Shown one piece after another: positions 8,591 through 18,502 of a stretch of DNA of 64,000 bases. The stretch covers positions 1,798,001-1,862,000 of the forward strand of contig NZ_LT906463.1 in assembly GCF_900186995.1 (NCBI RefSeq), given 5' to 3'. Source of the stretch: Haemophilus pittmaniae. GTDB taxonomy: Bacteria; Pseudomonadota; Gammaproteobacteria; Enterobacterales; Pasteurellaceae. Position 1 is the first letter of the stretch. Each line of letters begins with the position of its first letter. The notes beneath the pieces are model-generated. The model was given only the letters and a program-made list of their open reading frames with translations. It was not told the DNA's origin and made no database searches. Position numbers and translations under genes: made by a program.

Positions 8591-9847
8591 ATGTCACGCA
8601 CTCCCGATTTATCTCAAGCGGTTTTTCGCTATGTTCGCTGCATTGATTGTGATGCTGCGGTCAAGCTTTATCAACCGACCGCTGATGAACAGGCTCAATG
8701 CCCGCGTTGCCGGCATACATTAAGCCGAGGCGGTCGTTGGTCACTAAAACGCTGTTCCTTGATCGCGCTATCTATTTTAATCCTGATGCCCTTCGCACTA
8801 ACCTATCCCTTACTGAGTATCCATTTATTAGGTATGAACGTGGATGCTTCGGTTTGGCAGGGAATCTGGAAAATGTCCGTTGCCGGCTATCCTTATACCG
8901 GATTTATGGTATTTATTTGCGCCGTACTAATGCCGATCTCCTTTGCTATTTTGATCATCCTATTGCGCCTTGCGCAAATTATGCATATCAAACCCCGTAA
9001 TGTCTTACTGTTCGTCGGCTATATCCAACCTTGGGTGATGTTTGATGTCTATTTGGTCGCGCTTGGCGTAGCCATGTTCAAAGTTCGTGAATACGCCGCA
9101 TTGGAAGTGGATATTTATTTAATAGCCTTTGTATTCGTAGCGATTCTCACCACCTTATTATTTACCAAAATTAATCTGGATGAACTCTGGAACGATTTTT
9201 ATCCGGAGCGGCAACCGATAACCCAGGCAAACCAATCGCTTAAACTCTGCCATGCCTGCCATTACACCTTTGTCGATGGCCAAGAAATATATGACATGGC
9301 CCATCACCCACTTTGCCCACGTTGTCAAAGCCGTTTAGATATTTCAGATAAAATCAAATTACAAAATACCTGGGCGCTGTTAATTACCGGTATCATCATG
9401 CTATTACCGGCCAACCTTTTACCGATTTCCGGTGTGGTACTAACCGGCGCTCTCTCAGAAAGTACGTTGATGGGAGGTGTGATCTCTTTCGTACAAATGG
9501 GCAGTTATTTTGTCGCCTTCGTGGTATTCTTTGCCAGTATTTTTGTGCCGATCACAAAAGTGATTATCATGCTCTATCTACTATTGAGCGTACACTTCCA
9601 GTGGGCCCATTCCATCAAATGGCATATGCGTCTTTACCACTTTGTGCATTTTATTGGCCGCTGGTCAATGCTTGATTTATTCGTTATTGCCCTAATGATG
9701 TCATTGGTCAATCGAGGCCAAATCATTGAATTTACGGTGGGATCTGCGGCGTTTTATTTTGGCGCAGCGGTTTTCTCCACCATGTTTGCTACCGAACAAT
9801 TCGATAGTCGTTTACTTTGGAAAATTTATGACAGAAAAGAAAAATAG
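8591..9847 (+). CDS. letA: LetA (YebS/PqiA-like) intermembrane lipid transport membrane protein
   Basis: 418-residue inner-membrane protein of the PqiA/LetA family that partners the MCE tunnel LetB in moving lipids across the periplasm. Two zinc-ribbon-like cysteine modules are visible (CIDC with CPRC near residues 16-40, and CHACH with CPRC near 220-245), each followed by a membrane domain of four helices. The start at 8591 (MSRTPDLSQAVFRYVRC) is preferred; the frame stays open to 8474 but the extra 39 residues look unlike the family. The 3' end overlaps letB by 20 bases. The position beside proQ-prc matches the E. coli region. Confidence 0.9.
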   Translation: MSRTPDLSQAVFRYVRCIDCDAAVKLYQPTADEQAQCPRCRHTLSRGGRWSLKRCSLIALSILILMPFALTYPLLSIHLLGMNVDASVWQGIWKMSVAGYPYTGFMVFICAVLMPISFAILIILLRLAQIMHIKPRNVLLFVGYIQPWVMFDVYLVALGVAMFKVREYAALEVDIYLIAFVFVAILTTLLFTKINLDELWNDFYPERQPITQANQSLKLCHACHYTFVDGQEIYDMAHHPLCPRCQSRLDISDKIKLQNTWALLITGIIMLLPANLLPISGVVLTGALSESTLMGGVISFVQMGSYFVAFVVFFASIFVPITKVIIMLYLLLSVHFQWAHSIKWHMRLYHFVHFIGRWSMLDLFVIALMMSLVNRGQIIEFTVGSAAFYFGAAVFSTMFATEQFDSRLLWKIYDRKEK

Positions 9848-12485
9848 TCCCATTGAACAACATTACGAAACACTGAAATCCGAACTGCGCAAAAACCGTC
9901 GGATTTCACCTTTCTGGCTGTTACCGTTCATAGCATTATGTATCGGAGCCTTACTCTTTTTCCAAATTGTTCAAGAACGGGGAGAAACCATCACTATCAC
10001 CTTCAATGATGGTGCGGGATTAGTTGCCGATAAAACCGAAGTCCGTTACCAAGGTTTGCAAATCGGCTTGGTAAAAAAAGTAAACTTTACCGACAATCTG
10101 CAAAAAGTCGAAGTTACCGCCAATATTTTCCCGGAAGCGGCAAATGTATTACGTAAAAACACCAAATTCTGGCTAGTACAACCTAACGTATCCTTAGCCG
10201 GTATTTCCGGTTTAGACTCCTTGGTATCCGGTAACTACATCACTCTACAGCCAGGTGATGGTGACAGAGAAAATCAATTTATTGCCGAAGATCAAGGCCC
10301 TATCGCCCAAGTACGTCCCGGTGACCTCTTAATTCACCTGGTCGCCGATGACTTAGGCTCTATTTCCGCAGGGGCTTCGGTTTATTTCAAAAAAATGCCG
10401 GTGGGAACGATCTACGACTATCGCATCAATAAAGAGAACAAAGTCGATATTGATGTGGTCATCGACAAAAAATATGCCCAATTCGTGAAAAAAGATTCCC
10501 ATTTCTGGAATATTAGCGGTATTAACGCCAATATTGGTGCCAATGGCTTAAATGTCGCCATGGATAGCCTCAACTCGGTCATCCAAGGCGCCGTAGCCTT
10601 TGATTCACCGGAAGACAGTCCAATAGCCGGCGCAGATACGGTCTATCCGTTATATGCCAATTTACAGGCAGCCAAACGAGGTTTTGAAATTGCCGTCAAT
10701 ATTCCCACCAGCGTGGGTCTAGAAGCCGGTCAAACCGGCGTGTTCTATAACAACGAACAAATCGGTACCCTTTCAGCGCTGGAAACCGTCAAAGACAACG
10801 AACAAATTCTTGCCGGTACATTGTTAATTGATCCGAACCAAACCGTTCTATTCAAAAACAATACTCGCATCGTATTACGCCACGGCAAATTAAATCTGGC
10901 AACTCTCACGGATCCGAAAAATTTATTACGCGGAGAATATTTTGAAGTACTTCCGGGTAATGGCGAGGCCCAAACTCAATTTGATGTGATCAAAGAAAAT
11001 GAATTATTGCTGAAAGAGCCAAATACCCTCGTGTTTAATCTGCGCGCGTCGGAAACCTACGGAGTCGCTGAAGGGCAAAGTATTTATTACAACAATTTCC
11101 CTATTGGTGAAGTGGTCGAACAAACCATCGGCGTCAATGGTGTGGTATTTAAAGTGGCGATTTCCGGTACCTATCGCAACTTGATTCATCAAGATTCACA
11201 ATTCGTTGCGGCCAACAATCTGGATCTCAGCATCGGTCTTGATGGCTTAAAATTTACCTCAGCCACACCGGACAAATGGCTAGCCGGCGGAGTACGCCTG
11301 CTAAATAGCGAACAGCCAAAAGGCCAAGCTCAAGAAAACTATCCGCTATATCGCGATCTCGACAGTGCAGCGGCTGGTATTACCGAAATCAATCCGCAAC
11401 CGACCATCACCCTACACACCCACAACCTACCAAGCATCGATAAGGGCTCTTTAGTGCTATATCGTCAATATGAAGTAGGAAAAGTATTAGCGGTTCGGCC
11501 AAAACTCAACGAGTTTGAAGTGGATCTGTATATTTATCCGAAACAACGTCATTTGCTCACGGATAAAAGCCTATTCTGGGTAGAAAGTGCGGCACAAATT
11601 GATATCACGCCGAAGGGCATCAGCATTCAGGCGACACCGATTATGCGTTCCTTAAAAGGCGCTATCTCCTTTGATAATAGCGGCTCCGGAGCAAACAAAA
11701 ACCTCTATGCCAATGAATTGCGCGCGAAATCCGCCGGCCAGATCATCACACTATTTAGCGATGATGCAACCGCCCTAAGCAAAGGCATGAGCTTGCGCTA
11801 TCTCGGGTTAACCGTAGGCGAAATAGATTCCATCAGTTTGGATAATAAAACCAACCGTATTGTGGCCAAAGCCATGATCAATCCAAACTACATGGCGAAA
11901 ATTGCCAAAGCCGGCTCTCAATTCAAGGTAATTTCACCGCAAATTTCCGCCGGCGGCATCGAAAACCTCGACAGCCTGTTACAACCCTATATCGATATCG
12001 AAATCGGACAAGGTGCGACAAAAACCCAATTTAATCTGCAACAAACCGCCCAAGCACGTAATAAATATAGCCATGGCACAGCTTTCGTCTTAGAAACCAA
12101 GGATGCCATGAATATTACCGAAGGCTCACCAATTCTATATCGCGGCGTACAAGTAGGTTCGGTTGGCCGTTTAGATCTCAATAGCCTCGGTGATCGCGTG
12201 TTGGTGAATATTGTGATCATTCCGCAATATCAGCATTTGGTACGTAAAAATTCCGAATTCTGGGTGGCTTCCGGCTATGATGTTAGTCTCGGTTGGCAAG
12301 GGATGCAGTTAAATACCGGCAGCGTGCAACAATTGCTCAAAGGCGGCATTTCCTTCTCCACGCCATCCTCCACCGTTGTGCAACCACAAGCCACCGCCGG
12401 CCAACGTTTCCTATTACAGGTGCGTCGTCCAAACGAGGCGCAAAATTGGAATTCCGGCGCCCTACCGGCACCGACCGCACAATAA
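9828..12485 (+). CDS. letB: LetB (YebT) MCE-domain intermembrane transport protein
   Basis: 885-residue protein with one N-terminal transmembrane helix (about residues 22-42, ISPFWLLPFIALCIGALLF) and seven successive MCE domains, each marked by a phrase such as VRYQGLQIGLVKKV, VYFKKMPVGTIYDY or ILYRGVQVGSVGRL. In E. coli, LetB (877 residues) forms a stacked hexameric tube spanning the periplasm for lipid transport. The ATG at 9828 lies inside the letA end, which implies translational coupling. The ORF stays open to 9726 in this frame, but that part overlaps letA. Confidence 0.93.
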   Translation: MTEKKNSPIEQHYETLKSELRKNRRISPFWLLPFIALCIGALLFFQIVQERGETITITFNDGAGLVADKTEVRYQGLQIGLVKKVNFTDNLQKVEVTANIFPEAANVLRKNTKFWLVQPNVSLAGISGLDSLVSGNYITLQPGDGDRENQFIAEDQGPIAQVRPGDLLIHLVADDLGSISAGASVYFKKMPVGTIYDYRINKENKVDIDVVIDKKYAQFVKKDSHFWNISGINANIGANGLNVAMDSLNSVIQGAVAFDSPEDSPIAGADTVYPLYANLQAAKRGFEIAVNIPTSVGLEAGQTGVFYNNEQIGTLSALETVKDNEQILAGTLLIDPNQTVLFKNNTRIVLRHGKLNLATLTDPKNLLRGEYFEVLPGNGEAQTQFDVIKENELLLKEPNTLVFNLRASETYGVAEGQSIYYNNFPIGEVVEQTIGVNGVVFKVAISGTYRNLIHQDSQFVAANNLDLSIGLDGLKFTSATPDKWLAGGVRLLNSEQPKGQAQENYPLYRDLDSAAAGITEINPQPTITLHTHNLPSIDKGSLVLYRQYEVGKVLAVRPKLNEFEVDLYIYPKQRHLLTDKSLFWVESAAQIDITPKGISIQATPIMRSLKGAISFDNSGSGANKNLYANELRAKSAGQIITLFSDDATALSKGMSLRYLGLTVGEIDSISLDNKTNRIVAKAMINPNYMAKIAKAGSQFKVISPQISAGGIENLDSLLQPYIDIEIGQGATKTQFNLQQTAQARNKYSHGTAFVLETKDAMNITEGSPILYRGVQVGSVGRLDLNSLGDRVLVNIVIIPQYQHLVRKNSEFWVASGYDVSLGWQGMQLNTGSVQQLLKGGISFSTPSSTVVQPQATAGQRFLLQVRRPNEAQNWNSGALPAPTAQ

Positions 12486-12493
12486 CCCCAATC

Positions 12494-12520
12494 CAAGGCG
12501 TGCATTGCACGCCTTTTTTC
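12494..12520 (+). terminator. letB terminator
   Basis: AAGGCGTGCA/TGCACGCCTT stem followed by six T, 9 bases beyond the letB stop. Confidence 0.9.
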
Positions 12521-12528
12521 GTGCCATC

Positions 12529-12590
12529 AAACGCCCCCTCGAAAATCAATCTTTTGCCAAAAATAGATGCTAATCCATTGATTTTATTAG
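12529..12590 (+). repeat. 62-base intergenic repeat, copy 2
   Basis: AAACGCCC and ATTGATTTTATTAG with starts 48 bases apart; interior hairpin TTTTGCCAAAA. The 609-base gap from letB to nrdA holds this copy, copy 3 in the same orientation, the letB terminator, a hairpin at 12861-12886 and the two NrdR boxes. I see no gene there. Confidence 0.85.
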
Positions 12591-12789
12591 CATCAGTTGA
12601 AAAATCTCCTTTATCCCAAAAAATGAGAAAAATAGACATTGCGTGCTCACATTGCAATTGCCTCATATAGCAATTAAGCGCTCCTTTCAACACCACTATT
12701 CGATAATATGGCGTTATTTTTATGTGCCAAGCTTGAATTTGCCAAATGCCTGGATCCTTGAATAACCCCAACCTTCCTAGGCCTATTTA

Positions 12790-12851
12790 AAACGCCCTAT
12801 TGAAAACTAACGTTTTCTCAAAAACATAATATAAACCATTGATTTTATTAG
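12790..12851 (+). repeat. 62-base intergenic repeat, copy 3
   Basis: Same two end blocks with 48-base spacing and a GTTTTCTCAAAAAC interior. It lies 199 bases after copy 2 in direct orientation. A stem AAAAAACG/CGTTTTTT follows at 12861-12886. Confidence 0.85.
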
Positions 12852-13019
12852 CATTGATTTAAAAAACGATAAAATCGCCGTTTTTTCGCTCAATGGTGAA
12901 AAAATAGCTAATCAACAAATCGTTTTTTACTGTCATTTTCGCTAACTAGTTGTCCGATAAGGCATTTGCTATTGTCAAGGATCAGCGGAAAAAATTTATC
13001 CCTTGAAGTTCATTTTAAA

Positions 13020-13035
13020 ACACATTATCTTGTGG
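13020..13035 (+). promoter_or_regulatory. NrdR box 1 upstream of nrdA
   Basis: ACACATTATCTTGTGG matches the NrdR consensus ACACWATATATWGTGT at 13 of 16 positions. Its start is 31 bases from that of the second box, the usual three-helical-turn spacing for NrdR pairs. Confidence 0.7.
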
Positions 13036-13050
13036 GCCGTTTTATGTCGA

Positions 13051-13066
13051 GCACTATATATAGTGT
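13051..13066 (+). promoter_or_regulatory. NrdR box 2 upstream of nrdA
   Basis: GCACTATATATAGTGT matches the NrdR consensus at 15 of 16 positions and is 28 bases before the nrdA start, where binding would block transcription. NrdR senses dATP/ATP and represses ribonucleotide reductase operons. Confidence 0.85.
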
Positions 13067-13094
13067 TATTTTTAATACTTAAGGTTACCCCGCT

Positions 13095-15365
13095 ATGAAT
13101 AAAGGATTAATGGTCACAAAACGTGACGGCACGCTTGAACAAATTAATTTGGATAAAATTCACCGAGTGATCACTTGGGCTGCGGAGGGCTTAGATAACG
13201 TCTCCGTTTCACAAGTGGAGTTACGCTCGCATATTCAATTTTATGAAGGCATTCGTACTTCCGATATTCATGAAACCATCATCAAAGCCGCGGCGGATCT
13301 AATCAGCAAAGATACGCCCGACTACCAATATTTAGCTGCCCGTTTGGCGATCTTCCATTTACGTAAAAAAGCTTACGGCCATTTCGACCCACCGCGTTTA
13401 TACGATCACGTGAAAAAACTCGTACGTATGGGCAAATACGATCACGCCCTATTAGACGACTACACTCGCGAAGAATGGGATGAAATGGATGGTTTTATCG
13501 ACCACTGGCGCGATATGACCTTCTCCTATGCGGCAGTCAAACAGTTGGAAGGCAAATATTTGGTACAAAACCGTGTAACCGGCGACATCTATGAATCCGC
13601 TCAGTTCCTCTATTTATTGGTAGCGGCCAGTCTCTTTTCCAAATATCCAAGCGAAACCCGTTTGGATTACGTGAAACGTTTCTATGATGCGACCTCTACC
13701 TTCAAGATTTCCCTACCGACCCCAATTATGGCCGGTGTGCGTACGCCAACCCGTCAATTCAGCTCTTGTGTATTGATTGAGTGTGGCGATAGTCTTGATT
13801 CGATCAACGCCACCGCGTCTTCCATTGTGAAATACGTCTCACAACGTGCAGGGATCGGGATTAATGCCGGTGCGATCCGTGCCCTCGGTAGCCCAATTCG
13901 TAGCGGTGAAGCCTTCCACACCGGTTGTATTCCATTCTATAAATATTTCCAAACGGCGGTGAAATCCTGTTCGCAAGGCGGCGTACGCGGCGGTGCAGCC
14001 ACCGTGTATTATCCGTTGTGGCACTTAGAAGTGGAAAGCCTGTTGGTATTAAAAAATAACCGCGGTGTGGAAGAAAACCGTGTACGCCACATGGACTACG
14101 GGGTACAAATCAATAAATTAATGTATCAACGCTTGATCAAAGGCGGCGATATTACCCTATTCAGCCCATCCGATGTTCCTGGATTGTACGAAGCCTTCTT
14201 CGCCGATCAGGAAAAATTCGAACAGCTTTATTGCAAATACGAACAGGATCCGGCAGTACGTAAACGTGCGGTAAAAGCCGTGGAATTATTCTCCCTCTTA
14301 ATGCAAGAGCGTGCATCCACCGGCCGTATTTATGTGCAAAATGTTGACCACTGTAACACCCACTCGCCGTTTGATCCGCAGGTGGCTCCGGTGCGTCAAT
14401 CCAACCTTTGTTTAGAAATCGCGTTGCCAACCAAGCCATTGCAACATATCAATGACGAAAACGGCGAAATCGCGCTTTGTACGCTATCTGCCTTTAACTT
14501 AGGCAAAATCGAAAACTTAGATGAGTTAGAAGAATTGTCCACCTTAGCGGTGCGTGCCCTCGATGCCTTGTTGGATTATCAAGATTATCCGATTATCGCG
14601 GCTAAACGCGCTTCCCTTGCCCGCCGTGCCTTAGGTATCGGGGTCATCAACTACGCCTATTACTTAGCGAAACACGGTGTGCGCTATTCCGATGGCTCTG
14701 CCAACGATCTAACCCATCGCACCTTCGAAGCTATTCAATATTATTTATTGAAAGCCTCTATGAACTTGGCAAAAGAACAAGGCGCTTGCGAATACTTCAA
14801 CGAAACTACCTATGCAAAAGGCATCTTGCCAATCGATACCTATAAAAAAGATATCGATACCCTCACTCAAGAACCATTGCATTATGATTGGGAAAGCTTG
14901 CGTAAAGACATTCAAGAATTCGGCCTACGCAATTCCACATTAACCGCTTTAATGCCGTCGGAAACCTCTTCCCAGATTTCCAACGCCACCAACGGTATCG
15001 AACCGCCACGCGGCCATGTCAGTGTGAAAGCTTCTAAGGACGGTATTTTGAAACAAGTGGTGCCGGATTATGAAAACTTAGGCGAAAACTACGAATTGTT
15101 ATGGGACATTCCAAGCAATGATGGTTACTTACACTTAGTCGGTATTATGCAAAAATTCGTGGATCAAGCGATCTCCGCCAATACCAACTACGATCCAAAA
15201 CGTTTTGAAGATGGTAAAGTGCCAATGAAAGTATTGTTAAAAGATCTTTTAACCGCTTACAAATACGGCCTCAAAACCCTCTACTACCAAAACACCCGTG
15301 ATGGTGCCGAAGACAGCCAAGAAGATTTAGATGACGGCTGTGCAGGTGGGGCGTGTAAGATTTAA
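13095..15365 (+). CDS. nrdA: Ribonucleoside-diphosphate reductase class Ia, alpha subunit
   Basis: 756-residue large subunit of aerobic class Ia ribonucleotide reductase, which reduces NDPs to dNDPs. The N-terminal ATP-cone (about residues 5-95, VTKRDGTLEQINLDK) binds the allosteric effectors ATP and dATP. The catalytic barrel includes SSCVLIECGDSLDSI, the NLCLEI active-site loop and the MPSETSSQ segment. The C-terminal redox cysteines are in DGCAGGACKI, which interacts with thioredoxin or glutaredoxin. Length is close to E. coli NrdA (761). It heads an nrdA-small ORF-nrdB operon behind two NrdR boxes. Confidence 0.97.
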   Translation: MNKGLMVTKRDGTLEQINLDKIHRVITWAAEGLDNVSVSQVELRSHIQFYEGIRTSDIHETIIKAAADLISKDTPDYQYLAARLAIFHLRKKAYGHFDPPRLYDHVKKLVRMGKYDHALLDDYTREEWDEMDGFIDHWRDMTFSYAAVKQLEGKYLVQNRVTGDIYESAQFLYLLVAASLFSKYPSETRLDYVKRFYDATSTFKISLPTPIMAGVRTPTRQFSSCVLIECGDSLDSINATASSIVKYVSQRAGIGINAGAIRALGSPIRSGEAFHTGCIPFYKYFQTAVKSCSQGGVRGGAATVYYPLWHLEVESLLVLKNNRGVEENRVRHMDYGVQINKLMYQRLIKGGDITLFSPSDVPGLYEAFFADQEKFEQLYCKYEQDPAVRKRAVKAVELFSLLMQERASTGRIYVQNVDHCNTHSPFDPQVAPVRQSNLCLEIALPTKPLQHINDENGEIALCTLSAFNLGKIENLDELEELSTLAVRALDALLDYQDYPIIAAKRASLARRALGIGVINYAYYLAKHGVRYSDGSANDLTHRTFEAIQYYLLKASMNLAKEQGACEYFNETTYAKGILPIDTYKKDIDTLTQEPLHYDWESLRKDIQEFGLRNSTLTALMPSETSSQISNATNGIEPPRGHVSVKASKDGILKQVVPDYENLGENYELLWDIPSNDGYLHLVGIMQKFVDQAISANTNYDPKRFEDGKVPMKVLLKDLLTAYKYGLKTLYYQNTRDGAEDSQEDLDDGCAGGACKI

Positions 15366-15401
15366 TCACTCTCATTTACTAGACAATGAAAGGAAAGTTA
15401 T

Positions 15402-15659
15402 ATGACAATTTGTGATAAAAATCATAGATATGCAGATATTTTAAACAATTTACCTCCTAGTCAAAGCTACGACAATGGACGTCATCTATGCACTGGATGT
15501 GCTTTAGAAGCAGGTTTCTCTGATGGACTAAATGGTATTCGTCGACAACTTGAAAATTTGAATTTGCCTGAAAGCCAGGCTGGTACAGGAAGGCATAAAT
15601 CGGCCCAAGCTGCATATGATTTAGGATATAAAAAAGCTCAAGATGGGCAATCTTTATAA
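15402..15659 (+). CDS. Unknown 85-residue protein inside the nrd operon
   Basis: Not recognised. The 85-residue protein has Cys4, His8, Cys30 and Cys33 (HLCTGCALEAGF), which could form a small metal site, and two related phrases, EAGFSDGLNG and DLGYKKAQDG, that suggest a short repeated helix-turn unit. A good ribosome binding site (AGGAAAG) precedes the ATG. It lies 36 bases after nrdA and 86 before nrdB with no terminator between, so it should be co-transcribed with both and under the same NrdR control. Its codon use is plainer and more AT-rich than that of the strongly biased nrd genes, which suggests later insertion. E. coli has no gene here. Confidence 0.7.
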   Translation: MTICDKNHRYADILNNLPPSQSYDNGRHLCTGCALEAGFSDGLNGIRRQLENLNLPESQAGTGRHKSAQAAYDLGYKKAQDGQSL

Positions 15660-15745
15660 GATCATAAAATGGGATTTATCCCACCCAATCAAATAAATAA
15701 TGCTTCAATGGTGGAATAAATTCCGCCCTACGGAAGGAGATAAAA

Positions 15746-16876
15746 ATGGCATACACCACTTTCTCACAAACCAAAAACGACCAATTAAAAGAACCAATGT
15801 TCTTTGGTCAAAACGTTAACGTTGCGCGTTACGATCAACAAAAATATGAAACCTTTGAAAAACTGATTGAAAAACAACTTTCCTTCTTCTGGCGTCCGGA
15901 AGAAGTGGATGTGTCGCAAGACCGTATCGACTATGCGGCGTTGCCTGAGCATGAAAAACATATTTTCATCAGTAACTTAAAATATCAAACCCTGTTGGAT
16001 TCCATTCAAGGTCGTAGCCCGAATGTGGCGTTGTTACCATTAGTGTCTATTCCGGAATTAGAAACTTGGATTGAGACCTGGACCTTCTCCGAAACCATCC
16101 ATTCTCGTTCTTATACGCACATTATTCGTAATATCGTGAATGATCCGTCAATTGTGTTTGATGATATCGTGACTAATGAAGAAATCATCAAACGTGCCCG
16201 CGATATTTCCTCTTACTACGATGATTTAATTCGCGATAGCCAACTTTATGGCCTGTATGGTGAAGGAACTTACACCGTAGACGGCAAAGAATGCGTGGTT
16301 ACCTTACGCAGTTTGAAAAAACAACTATATCTTTGCTTAATGAGCGTGAATGCATTGGAAGCAATTCGTTTCTACGTATCCTTCGCTTGCTCCTTTGCCT
16401 TTGCGGAACGTCAATTAATGGAAGGTAATGCGAAAATCATTAAATTTATCGCGCGTGACGAAGCCCTCCACTTAACCGGTACGCAACATATTTTAAATAT
16501 CATGGCGGCAGGGCAAGATGATCCGGAAATGGCGGAAATTGCTGAAGAATGCAAACAAGAAGCCTATGATCTCTTCTTAGCCGCAGCAGAACAAGAAAAA
16601 GACTGGGCGGATTATTTGTTTAAAGACGGTTCAATGATTGGTTTAAACAAAGACATTCTGGTGCAATATGTGGAATACATCACCAATATCCGGATGCAAG
16701 CGGTGGGCTTACCATTACCGTTCCAAGCGCGTTCTAACCCAATTCCTTGGATTAACGCCTGGTTAGTTTCCGACAACGTACAGGTTGCCCCACAAGAAGT
16801 AGAAGTCAGCTCCTACTTGGTTGGCCAAATCGATTCCAAAGTGGATACCAATGACTTCGGCGATTTCGATCTATAA
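15746..16876 (+). CDS. nrdB: Ribonucleoside-diphosphate reductase class Ia, beta subunit
   Basis: 376-residue radical-generating subunit of class Ia ribonucleotide reductase, the same length as E. coli NrdB. The di-iron ligands and radical tyrosine are visible in [13 protein letters not shown] (Glu, His, and the Tyr four residues later) and in the second ligand block [13 protein letters not shown]. The C-terminal tail ending [10 protein letters not shown] is the docking peptide for NrdA. An AAGGAG ribosome binding site lies just upstream. The codon bias is strong, as expected for a highly expressed gene. Confidence 0.97.
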   Translation: MAYTTFSQTKNDQLKEPMFFGQNVNVARYDQQKYETFEKLIEKQLSFFWRPEEVDVSQDRIDYAALPEHEKHIFISNLKYQTLLDSIQGRSPNVALLPLVSIPELETWIETWTFSETIHSRSYTHIIRNIVNDPSIVFDDIVTNEEIIKRARDISSYYDDLIRDSQLYGLYGEGTYTVDGKECVVTLRSLKKQLYLCLMSVNALEAIRFYVSFACSFAFAERQLMEGNAKIIKFIARDEALHLTGTQHILNIMAAGQDDPEMAEIAEECKQEAYDLFLAAAEQEKDWADYLFKDGSMIGLNKDILVQYVEYITNIRMQAVGLPLPFQARSNPIPWINAWLVSDNVQVAPQEVEVSSYLVGQIDSKVDTNDFGDFDL

Positions 16877-16893
16877 TCGCTAAGCATTAAAAG

Positions 16894-16946
16894 AAAGGCG
16901 GTAAATTTTAGATTTTATCTAAAAAAACTCACCGCCTTTTATTATT
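16894..16946 (+). terminator. nrd operon terminator
   Basis: AAAGGCGGT/ACCGCCTTT outer stem enclosing a second TTTTAGAT/ATCTAAAA hairpin, followed by a T-rich run. It starts 18 bases after the nrdB stop. Confidence 0.85.
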
Positions 16947-17053
16947 TCTCTATCCACATAACAATTAATTTATTTATTTCATCTTTTTCTATTCCCAATA
17001 TTCTTCCGCAATGCTACTAAGTAAAAGCCCTTTCTTACTCGGAGGACTTTTAT

Positions 17054-18445
17054 ATGCAAACAACAACTCTTTTTATAAAAAAACAAAAAAGCCTGATTAT
17101 TCTGCTTTTAGATATCCTTTTAATGTTGGCTCTCATCCGTTATCTGCCGTTTTCCCCCCAAGAAAATCGCGGTTTGGCACTATTGGTATTCACCGGCGTG
17201 CTATGGTTGACAGAAGCTTTTCACATTACAGTCACCGCCATTTTCGTACCGATTTTGGCGATCCTGCTCGGCCTCACCAACACGCAAAAAGCCTTTGCGC
17301 CATTTTCCACACCGATTATTTATATGTTCTTCGGGGGCTTTGTGCTCGCCGCGGTGCTACAAATTCAAAATCTGGATAAATTGATTGCCAACTACATTAT
17401 CCGTTTGGCAAAGGGCAACCTAAAATTATCCGTGGCCTATTTATTTGGCGTGACCACATTCCTTTCCATGTGGATCAACAATACGGCGGTCGCCGCCATG
17501 ATGTTGCCACTCACCTTGGGTATGCTGAAAGGCATTAATGCCACGCAAAATTATCGGCTGTACGCCTTTGTGCTATTGGGCATGGCATTTAGCGCCAGCA
17601 TCGGTGGGATTGGCACCTTGGTGGGCAGTGCACCGAACGCCATTCTTGCATCGCAAATTCAAGTGTCCTTTACCGAATGGTTGGCCTATGGATTTCCGGT
17701 AATGGTCTTACTACTGCCGGCGATGATTCTGGCTCTGTGGGTAATTTTGCGCCCCAACTTTAATATTGATTTCTCACCGGAAATTGCCGAAGTGCAACTG
17801 AGTGCAAAAAATATTGGAACCTTGGTCATTTTTACCCTAGTGGCTGTGATTTTATTATTCAGTTCGCTAATTAATCCTTGGCTTTCAAGTGCCCTTGGCT
17901 TAGCGAAAGATATCCAAAGTTTTGATGCGGTGGCGGTCATATTTGGTGTCGTCTTAATTTGCGCATTTAAAATCGCCTCTTGGCATGAAATCCAAGAACG
18001 CGTGGAATGGGGCGTGTTAATGCTGTTTGGCGGTGGCCTCACTCTCAGCGTGGTGATGAAAGATTCTGGCGCCAGCAGCCTGATGGCGGAAGGCATTGTG
18101 CATTTTGCTCAAAGCCAGCCAATCTGGGTACTTTGTATGATTATCACCGCCTTCATTGTGTTCCTTACGGAGTTTACATCCAATACGGCGAGCGCAGCGC
18201 TAATTATGCCAATTGTGATTTCCGTGGCGCAATCGATGAATCTACCGCCAATTTCCTTGGCCGCCATTATTGCTTGCGGTGCTAGTTGTGCGTTTATGTT
18301 GCCAATTGCCACACCACCGAATGCTATCGTATTCGCCACCGGCCATGTGAAACAAAGCCATATGGTGAAGGTTGGGCTGCTCCTCAATTTGTCTTGTATC
18401 GCGATTATCGGCGGACTTTCCTCTAGCCTATGGATCCATCTCTAA
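17054..18445 (+). CDS. DASS/SLC13-family anion:Na+ symporter
   Basis: 463-residue inner-membrane transporter with 11-12 hydrophobic segments. The two SNT-type signatures of the divalent anion:sodium symporter family are visible as WINNTAVAAMMLP (about residue 136) and TSNTASAALIMP (about residue 375), near the expected Na+ and carboxylate sites. Substrates in this family include C4-dicarboxylates, citrate and sulfate; the sequence alone does not decide. The start at 17054 follows a GGAGG ribosome binding site. It stands alone between two terminators. Confidence 0.85.
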   Translation: MQTTTLFIKKQKSLIILLLDILLMLALIRYLPFSPQENRGLALLVFTGVLWLTEAFHITVTAIFVPILAILLGLTNTQKAFAPFSTPIIYMFFGGFVLAAVLQIQNLDKLIANYIIRLAKGNLKLSVAYLFGVTTFLSMWINNTAVAAMMLPLTLGMLKGINATQNYRLYAFVLLGMAFSASIGGIGTLVGSAPNAILASQIQVSFTEWLAYGFPVMVLLLPAMILALWVILRPNFNIDFSPEIAEVQLSAKNIGTLVIFTLVAVILLFSSLINPWLSSALGLAKDIQSFDAVAVIFGVVLICAFKIASWHEIQERVEWGVLMLFGGGLTLSVVMKDSGASSLMAEGIVHFAQSQPIWVLCMIITAFIVFLTEFTSNTASAALIMPIVISVAQSMNLPPISLAAIIACGASCAFMLPIATPPNAIVFATGHVKQSHMVKVGLLLNLSCIAIIGGLSSSLWIHL

Positions 18446-18462
18446 ATCAATTTCAAGACAAC

Positions 18463-18494
18463 AAAAAGGCTTATCCCTTGGGATAAGCCTTTTT
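18463..18494 (+). terminator. Terminator after the DASS transporter
   Basis: Perfect stem AAAAAGGCTTATCC/GGATAAGCCTTTTT with a 4-base loop. The A and T tracts make it potentially active in both directions between convergent genes. Confidence 0.9.
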
Positions 18495-18502
18495 GATTGA
18501 AT

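Noticed and set aside
12337..12771. 144-codon minus-strand open frame
   Set aside because: It overlaps the 3' end of letB antisense, the letB terminator and repeat copy 2; no coding character.
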